A DNA stretch of 64,000 nucleotides from positions 226,135 to 290,134 of the forward strand of contig CAOLHI010002116.1 in the NCBI GenBank assembly GCA_948474755.1, written 5' to 3'. A model generated the notes under the pieces. It worked only from the letters and a program-made list of their open reading frames with translations, had not been told where the DNA came from and did not search any database. Position 1 is the stretch's first letter. Each line of letters begins with the position of its first letter. The stretch is from Ctenosaura bakeri (Eukaryota; Chordata; Lepidosauria; Squamata; Iguanidae). Position numbers and translations under genes: made by a program. This document shows positions 57,801 to 64,000 of the stretch, piece after piece.

Positions 57801-58856
57801 CCTTCTGGACACCCATTTCATTGATCAATATGTTGACCACCGGGCTGCCTCGGTCACTTCCGGAGCGTCCCCTCTCTTTGGTGCCGCCCCGTTGACGGCA
57901 GTCGGGCCGTCTTTTCCAAGTGACTCGGCACACTTTTTAGTGGTAAGTAGATGAAATGGCTGAGTTTTGAGTGCAGAAAGCATCAGAAGATCCCAAGGCA
58001 GGGTGTGGAAGCTATCCAGATGTCGATGGACAACAACTCTGATTGTCCATGAATATAATTTTAGTAATAATATTAATTTAATATTAAATTTAATAAAATA
58101 TTATTTTAAAAAGTTTTAAAAATAAATTATTTAGTGCGTCGTTATTTACTGTAGAGTAGTTTACATTTTTCTTAATGTGTAATTTTAGCTGTGTGGATTT
58201 TTTTCCCTTTGGTGTGTTTGGTTTTTGTATATCTTTTTCCATATATATCCAAAATGGGTGTGTTTGATAAAAATATTATTTAAAAAAGTTTAAAAAGATA
58301 AATAAAGCATCCTGGCAACAGTTTCCCTGCTTATACATTTGAAGCCGTTCTTCCCCCCTCTGCTATGTTTTCTTTGATCCGTGTCCCATTGTTTTTATCT
58401 CAGAGAGACACCTGGGAGCATCCCTCACCTGAGAGCCTCGGCCAATCGGATTCCTGCTCAGAATCCCTGCAGGTGCCTCCCGCCTCTGCTTGCCTCTCCT
58501 CACAGGAGCCGGGAACGTCTTCCCAGTACAGGAGCCCCAGCTGGAGTGCCCCCATCTCCGGAACGCAACCCTACTCTTTCCATTCTCCGGACGACGTCCA
58601 CTACGCGGCCGGCTACGCGGCTTCCTCCCCTTATCCTTTCTCCCCTTTTATGACCACCGTGGCCAGTGACCTCACCCCCAAGGTGTTCCACACCTCTTCG
58701 GAAGAACCCTCGGATGCAACTCCTCTCCCGGACAGCAACTCTCTCTGGCCGAAGGAAGACGGGAACACTCTCTGGGGTCGTACGAATGTCGGAGGACTTA
58801 CTGAGGCAAAACCAAAACCAATTAAAAAAAAAATTAAGCAGATGCTGAGACTCTAG
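48867..58856 (+). CDS. POU2AF2: POU2AF2 (C11orf53, OCA-T1), POU2F3 coactivator, with C-terminal frameshift
   Basis: POU2AF2 belongs to the OCA-B family. It binds the POU domain of POU2F3 on DNA and drives tuft-cell genes; it acts in the nucleus. Five exons join in frame: 48867-48876 (tentative), 52576-52676, 57439-57481, 57644-57942 and 58404-58856. The OCA peptide, YQGVRVKHTVKDLLAEKR, is in exon 2. Later exons carry VSSYYGVRRSLVADMD, SDVYASSLITKPFAYES, LFGAAPL and SDSAHFLV, then RDTWEH and YPFSPFMTTVASDL, all in the order known for the human protein. The conserved end, SYECRR-x-Y-stop, is present but one frame off after the G run at 58774-58777. As written the frame instead continues to TAG at 58854-58856 (301 aa). 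In the other frame the stop is at 58802-58804, giving 284 aa, near the human 288 I recall. Confidence 0.92.
48877..52575 (+). other. POU2AF2: POU2AF2 intron 1 (inferred)
   Basis: Nothing coding was recognised. Contains a SINE (51708-51830), LINE 3'-end-like pieces ('ggatcccatcctgggagaaagacaaggtataaa' at 49140-49175) and a repeat shared with 1850-2000 and 51950-52100 ('agcaccttggatacctcc' near 49999). Confidence 0.5.
51708..51830 (-). repeat. Sauria-type SINE tail, antisense
   Basis: 'tgttgttgtcattgttgctgttgtgtgccttcaagtcaagttcc' then 'acctgaaggggaacttatcacagg'. Confidence 0.8.
52576..52676 (+). CDS. POU2AF2: POU2AF2 exon 2: OCA peptide
   Basis: 101 bases between CCCCGCAG|ACTACG and CTCAGC|GTAAGT. 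Encodes DYGKRIYQGVRVKHTVKDLL then AEKRSRQMGNPRLS. The YQGVRVK-x-x-V-x-x-LL motif is the POU- and DNA-contacting peptide shared by POU2AF1, POU2AF2 and POU2AF3. Confidence 0.97.
53569..53734. mobile_element. Foldback MITE, family 1, copy I
   Basis: Ends 'ggccatttccgcacta' and 'agtgcagaaatggcc'. Both arms have 'tctggaatcc/ggattccaga', as in copy H. The palindrome continues into the flanks ('cactca' and 'tgagtg'), so the outside triplets are complementary rather than identical. Confidence 0.88.
54071..54097. repeat. (CA)n microsatellite
   Basis: Uninterrupted CA run of 13 units. Confidence 0.95.
56010..56085 (-). repeat. Sauria-type SINE tail, antisense
   Basis: 'gttgttgttccgttctgtcaagtctcctttgacttatggcaacccaatg' is the antisense SINE tail. 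Confidence 0.7.
56099..56780 (-). repeat. RTE/BovB-like LINE C-terminal remnant with 252-bp tandem duplication
   Basis: On the minus strand it encodes NSFEMWCWRRVALILRTIKK, then WMQIKPELHLEAKMTALRLL and FGRIMRRCDSREKTIM, the typical end of RTE-type LINE proteins. 'ccgatcgttcttcttccttgaagaagg' starts at 56101 and again at 56353, so one 252-bp unit is duplicated. The first copy also has a small (cttccaattc) expansion at 56280-56330. Confidence 0.75.
57268..57378. mobile_element. Foldback MITE, family 1, copy J, with internal deletion
   Basis: The left arm keeps only 'ggccatttccgcactagcctgt', then jumps to 'cggcccctcccgaaactgc'. The right arm is complete. It lies 60 bases from POU2AF2 exon 3. 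Confidence 0.85.
57393..57412. repeat. (TA)n microsatellite before exon 3
   Basis: About nine TA units, 26 bases upstream of the POU2AF2 exon 3 acceptor. Confidence 0.9.
57439..57481 (+). CDS. POU2AF2: POU2AF2 exon 3
   Basis: A 43-base exon: CTTACAG|GGTAGT to GCCAG|GTAGGT. Encodes GSVTTTQSSFVPLP, matching the GSV-x-x-x-QS-x-FV-x-x-P pattern I recall for human. Phase 0 to 1. Confidence 0.93.
57644..57942 (+). CDS. POU2AF2: POU2AF2 exon 4
   Basis: 299 bases, phase 1 to 0. It starts within the tract GTAAAG|GTTCCC and encodes SPTVSSYYGVRRSLVADMD, SSDVYASSLITKPFAYES and LDTHFIDQYVDHRAA, ending SDSAHFLV with donor GTG|GTAAGT. The acceptor has a moderate pyrimidine tract. Confidence 0.94.
58404..58856 (+). 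CDS. POU2AF2: POU2AF2 exon 5 with frameshifted C-terminus
   Basis: Starts TCTCAG|AGAGAC (RDTWEHPSPESLGQSD). Contains ACLSSQEPGTSSQYR, SWSAPISGTQPYSFHS and YPFSPFMTTVASDLTPKV, ending EDGNTLWG. After TGG at 58773 the frame gives RTNVGG and a lysine-rich tail to TAG at 58854. The conserved tail SYECRRTY and TGA at 58802-58804 sit one base out of frame. The lysine-rich tail (KPKPIKKKIKQ) comes from an A-rich 3' UTR and looks non-native. Confidence 0.93.
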   Translation, partial: RDTWEHPSPESLGQSDSCSESLQVPPASACLSSQEPGTSSQYRSPSWSAPISGTQPYSFHSPDDVHYAAGYAASSPYPFSPFMTTVASDLTPKVFHTSSEEPSDATPLPDSNSLWPKEDGNTLWGRTNVGGLTEAKPKPIKKKIKQMLRL

Positions 58857-59281
58857 GAAGGGACCCGGCCATCACTTTGGGCTAAAGACGCGTCTTAAAT
58901 AGTCGGTGCATCTTTGATTATTTCATCCTTGCTTGAGAAGACAAATAATTACTGCAATTTTTCCCCAATGTGGGAGAACATGAATATTTCTCTGCAGTGT
59001 TCTCCCCACATTCAAACATCTCAAAGTCTTGTGGAGGAACTACCCTGAGAAAGAATACACATAGCTGGCTTTTTTTCTTTGCACAAAATAACCACACATA
59101 TATTTCTCTGTGGGATAAATCCTTCACAACAACCCACACCATTTTCTCTGCAGTACTTCAGCACGTTTGAATACTGGGGAAGCAGCGCAAAAGTCTTGCT
59201 ACTATTCTTTGTGACAGTGTTTCCTGAAAAATCGATTTTTCAAACTGGAAACAAATACAGTCGCCCCTCCACATTTTGGAG

Positions 59282-59430
59282 TTTTACTTTTATGGATTTG
59301 ATTATTTGCGAATTTCTCCAACCTCTGCCTTCCCAATGCTTCTTTTCTGGGTTTTACTTTCACAGATTTGATTATTTGCAAGTTTCTCCAACCCCTGCCC
59401 CCCCATGCTTCTTTTCTGGGGGACTCTTCC
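59282..59430. repeat. About 70-bp tandem duplication
   Basis: 'ttttacttttatggatttgattatttgc' near 59282 recurs as 'ttttactttcacagatttgattatttgc' near 59351, each followed by 'tctccaacc...tgcttcttttctggg'. It follows 'cagtcgcccctccacattttgg', the start of a common dispersed element. Confidence 0.85.
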
Positions 59431-59884
59431 CTCTCTGTGGCTCCAAGTGGACTGTGCAGCCCTTTGAAAGGCTCTGCCCCATTTGCTTTTGGCCTCACTC
59501 ACCCCTGGAATGGGGCTCACAAGGACTTTTGTGAAACTGAATTTGGCCCACAGCTTCAAAGAGGTTCCCCACCCTTGCAATCACCTCTTGACTAGGACTA
59601 TGTATATGAAAGTTCATGGCATCCATAATCTGTACGATTGGCACCTGTGCAAAAGTGAGATGGATACAGCAGGTCTTGTATAAGACAGTGATGGACAAAT
59701 CGTGGCAAAAGCTAATCTTGGAATCCTTTGGGGGGCTATGCACTGGTGTAACCAGGAGTTATGCTGCCAGATCTACCTTTTTTTTTTCTGGCTAGGGAGT
59801 AGGGTTGCCAGAGTGACAACTAGAGAGGGCTTCTAGAGCATTAACTGGCTGTGTAGAAAAGAGAATTTTAGCATGTATTACTTA

Positions 59885-60085
59885 TTATGAGAGCTATTGC
59901 GATGCAGTGGTTTGAATGTTGGACTATGACCCTGGAAACCAGGTTTGGATTCAACCATGGAATCCCACCGGATGCCCTTGGATGCATTATATAGTCTCAG
60001 CCCCCAGAAATCCCCTTGATAGGGTCACCGCAGGGTTGCTATAAGTGGGAAACGACTAGAGGGTGTGCAACAAGAATAATTGCTT
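59885..60085 (+). repeat. Sauria-type SINE
   Basis: Head 'gcgatgcagtggtttgaatgttggactatgaccctggaaacc' with box-B-like 'tttggattcaacc', tail 'gttgctataagtgggaaacgactag'. Nearly full length. Confidence 0.88.
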
Positions 60086-61199
60086 GTTATCTGGTTGCAT
60101 GGCAAGGAACACCGGCTGAAATTCTCTCTCCAAAACAACTCTTAAAGGTACAGGTGCCCTTTCCAGATTTCCCTCTGGCAACCTTAGTAGGGAGGTATGC
60201 AGTACACAACAGTTTTGCTCAGCAGCACAACACAACAGGTTCTTTTCCCCCTTACAGAGGTGTTTTGCTCAGCAGCACAACAGCTCCAACCTCCCCCTGA
60301 CATCGAATGCTCCTCTTGTGCCATCGCTGGGTTGGACAACTGCACAATTGGATCTACATCTTGCCTCTCCAGTACCTGTCCTTCCGCATATGTCCTTTGC
60401 TAGACATTTAACACTCCACTCAGTTCAAAATAGGCTCTCAGATTCAAATTCAACTCAAGTCATTTGCTCAGTGCAAAATAGCTTTTATACCACGACATCT
60501 TGGGACGGCAGCATTTCTATTTCTGTCCTCCATCATTGTTCCGCACTTTTTGTGGGTACTTCTTATTTTACAAAGAAGTAACAGGTTGACTTCATAATAT
60601 CATTATCTGAAAGAAGATTGGTATCAACCAAAATATATAGCCATGCTGCGGAATACCAGCGCTGTTGATATTTTTTCCCCCTTCTTCTTTTTAGAATCTT
60701 TATTTTTTTAGTTTTAAAACACACAAACCAACCAGTCAAATTCACAGTTAGAATTACAATTGCAATCAAAGAAATGCCTGTTCAAAGAAAAGAAAAGATA
60801 ATAAAAATGTAAAATTAATACTAGAACATAATCATAACATACTAAACTAAAACACTGAACGCTACCCCTGCTGATTTCTTAATTAGCAAAATGTCACTCA
60901 TTTAGCTGGAGATGGGTTTGTGAGTGTATGCATGTGCGTCTGTGTTGGCTTGTATAGGTCGAGACAGACAGATAAATCGGATTTTTGTGTGTTATGAATG
61001 AAGGCTAATGGGAATATGGGAAATAGTTCAGTTATACAGGCCAGTCCCCCCTTGGTATTGTAGGAAACTTTGTTCAGCAAATAGGGGTGTAATTCTGCAC
61101 TTAATTTCTTCCCAAAGACAGAAATGTGTAATTACAGCAATTTTCCTCCCACTTTTAGAAAATCTTTAAAAACCACAGTTCTTGAAGGCTATTTGTAAT

Positions 61200-61570
61200 T
61201 CAGGACTTCTTCTGCGAAAATTCGCACAAGATTGCTTTGCACAGAAAACAGCTTTTTCTGCACAGGGAACAGCATTCCTGAAGAAACCATAGTATTTCGG
61301 TGCAGAAATTTTAACTCTTATGCGGATGGTGTTGTTTTCTGCACAGAAAATGCTGTTTTCTACACAAATCAACCGTGTGAGAAATTCATGCAGGGTACAT
61401 TTCCAATTACAGCAGTTTTCGGCACAGAAAACAGAACGTTCTGCATAGGAATTAATACTTTGCATTGAAATATCATTTTCCATTCATAAAATGCTTTTCC
61501 CTGCACAAAAAATGCTGTTTTCTGGCCAAAACAACCACACGTGAATTTTGCACAGAATAAATCCTGAATT
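61200..61570. repeat. Cluster of palindromic TTTTCTGCACAGAAAA-like motifs
   Basis: 'ttgcacagaaaacagc', 'tttttctgcacaggg', 'ttttctgcacagaaaatgctg', 'ttttctacacaaat', 'ttttcggcacagaaaacag', 'cgttctgcatagg' and 'ccctgcacaaaaaatgctg' recur at irregular spacing, on average about 40-60 bases apart. The core is its own reverse complement, so frames on both strands show repeating Phe-Cys-x-Glu-Asn peptides. Confidence 0.7.
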
Positions 61571-61689
61571 GTGAAGATTCGTGTCAGTGCAGGAGTCTCA
61601 ACACTTGAAAAATATGCTTTTCCAACCATTTTCCAAATATTTTTGGATATTCTTTCCAATCCCTTTTGTCAGCAAAGTACTTAAGTGGG

Positions 61690-61912
61690 GTGGTGTAGAC
61701 GCCAGATTCGTTTACGCTACAAAATTATCGCAATGTGATCTCACTTCAATAGCCATGGCTCCATCCTATGGGATCCTGAGATTTATAGTTTCATGAGGTA
61801 CTTAGGATTCTCTGCCAGAGAGCTCCAGTGCCTCCTCAAACTACAAATCCCAAGATTTTGCAGGATATAGCCATGACAGTTCAATTAAAATGTTAAAATT
61901 GTGTAATGTGAA
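61690..61912. mobile_element. Palindromic MITE, family 3
   Basis: 'tcacttcaatagccatggctccatcctatgggatcctgag' faces 'gattttgcaggatatagccatgacagttcaatta'. The end is 'ttgtgtaatgtgaaag'. Confidence 0.72.
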
Positions 61913-62058
61913 AGACAGGCAAGTAACTGAAATAATTCTCTAAGTGTTCTTTTCCTTCCCCTCCTTTGTACCACATTTTTGGAGATCATTCCTGGCACAA
62001 TCATAATCATTGGGCATTCATAATTAGGACATCATAGGGATGCTGTGCTGGATTATTT

Positions 62059-62407
62059 CATACCCTCCAACATCTCACAGCTAAAAACCAGGACAGCTGC
62101 AGGCAAGATGGCAAAAATGATTAATGGGGAGAAAATCAAAGATAGGAGAAGTTGCATCACTTTGTTTTTGCCAGAGCATCCCGGGAAGGGGATCTGTCCC
62201 TTGCTGGTCTCTCCCCTCTACTAATTAAGCAGAAATTACTTGTCCACCTTTGAGCTCAGTTTGTAGCAACTGAAACAACCTGAGAAGAAAAGGGGAAAGT
62301 GGGAGGAAGAGAGAGGAAGTGGGACATTTTTAAAGCAGTTGAAAAAATGGGACAACAGAGGATCAGTCGGGACTGTCCCTGCCCAATTGGGACAGTTGGA
62401 GGGTATG
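62059..62407 (-). mobile_element. MITE family 2, complete copy with target duplication
   Basis: 13-base terminal inverted repeats 'cataccctccaac' and 'gttggagggtatg', flanked on both sides by 'ttattt' (62053-62058 and 62408-62413). About 349 bp, no coding capacity. It is the reference for the copies at 20535, 21120, 30092 and 44808. Confidence 0.88.
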
Positions 62408-64000
62408 TTATTTTTGACACTGCGTGGTGTGTACTCATGCAAAATCACACCAAAATGCACACACGCACCACAAAGGGAGAACTTGCTACAGCAGAAGAAA
62501 TAGTGGATTCCCTGCACAGAGGTTTTCCTGCCACCAGGAGGAGCTTTCTCTACACCAGCAAACCCAGCCTTTCCGCGTGCAGACAACCGTTTTCCTCTTT
62601 TCTGCTAGAATGAATCCTTTGCAAATCAGTAACTGTTTCTTGCCCCCTTGTCTTTTTCATTGAAAATGTGGAGGGGGGGCATATGTGAAATAATCTGAAC
62701 CAGGACTGGATTTCAGGGGGGCAGTGTCCACCACGTAGCACCAATCCAATGCACCCCTTCCCACTGTTACTTTTGGGGTGGGGGAAATAAAACAATCGGC
62801 TCCTTCAGGCAGGGCAAACACATATGGATTTTGCAATATTTATTGCTATAGTCCTCAGGGTGTTTTTTTTTAATATCCAAATGATGATATTCCTGATGTC
62901 CTGTTTTCTGTCAATTTCCAGCACCAGCTGCAACAACTTAGTCCCACTCTTGAATTCTTTATAATTCTGAGCCATATTAGAACAAAAGAGTCTTCTATTC
63001 CTCTTTTTTTGGTAAACTTTTAAAAAAAGAGGTTAAGTGTCATAAGTGGACCAGTGAAACGGCACTTTTGCACGATACCTCTTAAGAAAAATTTTAAAAC
63101 AAATTCAGAGAGGACCAAATGGACCTTACAGACCACTGCCCCAGTTCAGCAAACCATGCCTTGTTTTAAAAAAGAAAAAAAGTCTCCTTGGGAAGAATTC
63201 TAGCGCAGATCCAAGAAATCTCTACAAACAGCTCCCCGAAAGAATGGAACAAGTGAACACAGAAGTGACAAACAAGTGGCAGAGCCCAAGGAATGCACAC
63301 ATTTTTACACTGATCTTCAGGGCCAAATTAAAGAGTCTGGGGCCCTGGAACATCTCAAAAACCAGAGCCCCTTTCCTGCACACATGGGACCTATCCTAAG
63401 AGTGGCTTAGAAGTGAATGAAATAATAATTACATAAAACTAAACAATGAGTGTAACTGTCAATGGCATAAAAATCAGCAATGCAGACTCATTTTCAGACC
63501 GGCATTTCAATGAGAGCAAGAGCTAGATCCCATGGGTTTTTGCTCAATTGCTCAAGCTTATATAGTGGGGGGATATCAAAAATCATTGGAAGATTCGACT
63601 GGGGAAGAACAGCAAACTGCACTCTTTTCCTGGCGACACTGGGGCCCCGGCTGTGAGGGGCCTGGAGCCATTGCTCCAACTTAACCACTGACAATCTGGC
63701 CCTGCCCATTTGGAAAACCCCAATATCAGGACTTGAATCCACACCACTATAAGCATGACTGGAATAATGTTTTGTGTGTGGCATTCCCCAACCTGGCCAT
63801 CAGGGGGCAGTGTTTGCAAACAGAAAAAAATAATACAAACTAGGCTCTCATTGCTATTTGATTTCCCCCTCCAGCCTCTGGGACTCTTAACACATTCCAT
63901 TGGAAAGGGATCAATGGCAAGTGTCCCAAAATATGCCCATCAGAATGCCACTTGAATGGAGTGGGGGGGGTCTCACATCCCAGCATCCTTTGCAGCATGC

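Larger units (their letters stand above)
58857..64000. other. POU2AF2 3' flank; repeats only
   Basis: No gene was recognised. Holds dispersed-repeat duplications, a SINE, a cluster of 'ttttctgcacagaaaa' motifs, MITE families 2 and 3, and a 20-base direct repeat ('ttttgctcagcagcacaaca') at 60213 and 60263. I found no clear AATAAA for POU2AF2 close to its stop. Confidence 0.55.

Overview
The window looks like squamate (lizard) nuclear DNA, possibly iguanian. Vertebrate genes with GT-AG introns sit in a dense background of degraded repeats: tRNA-headed Sauria-type SINEs, SINEs with a 5S rRNA-like head, CR1 3' tails, RTE/BovB-like and L1 fragments, several palindromic MITE families and one SPIN-type hAT element. 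No prokaryotic, organellar or viral gene was recognised.

Layout. (1) 1-13.95 kb, minus strand: the 5' part of ABCG4. Only the first coding exon (6744-6972) is present. A CpG-rich segment at 13.2-13.95 kb is the likely promoter and non-coding first exon, and the rest of the gene lies beyond the left edge. (2) 14.1-15.03 kb: three tandem copies of a 308-bp unit, then 11 kb of intergenic DNA made mostly of CR1, SINE and MITE copies. (3) 26.0-29.4 kb, minus strand: four exons of a secreted cysteine-rich protein with one sushi (CCP) domain. I cannot name it. All its junctions are phase 1 and its 3' end was not found. (4) 31.8-42.1 kb, minus strand: the complete coding region of HINFP, the histone H4 zinc-finger transcription factor, in nine coding exons (526 aa) with a CpG-rich CCAAT promoter. 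(5) 42.5-48.8 kb: transposon-rich DNA with an L1 3' end and a SPIN-like hAT element carrying a foreign GC-rich interior. (6) 48.9-58.86 kb, plus strand: POU2AF2 (C11orf53/OCA-T1), a tuft-cell POU2F3 coactivator, in five exons. Its conserved C-terminus is thrown out of frame by one missing base in a G run. (7) 58.9-64 kb: no gene seen, only repeats.

HINFP upstream of ABCG4 in the same orientation matches the order known in human. The sushi gene between them and POU2AF2 directly upstream of HINFP do not. The genes do not form a pathway; HINFP acts in S-phase histone transcription, ABCG4 in sterol export, POU2AF2 in tuft-cell identity. The features most worth following are the unnamed sushi gene, the POU2AF2 frameshift, the synteny junction at 42-49 kb, and a MITE family whose two arms share copy-specific sequence.
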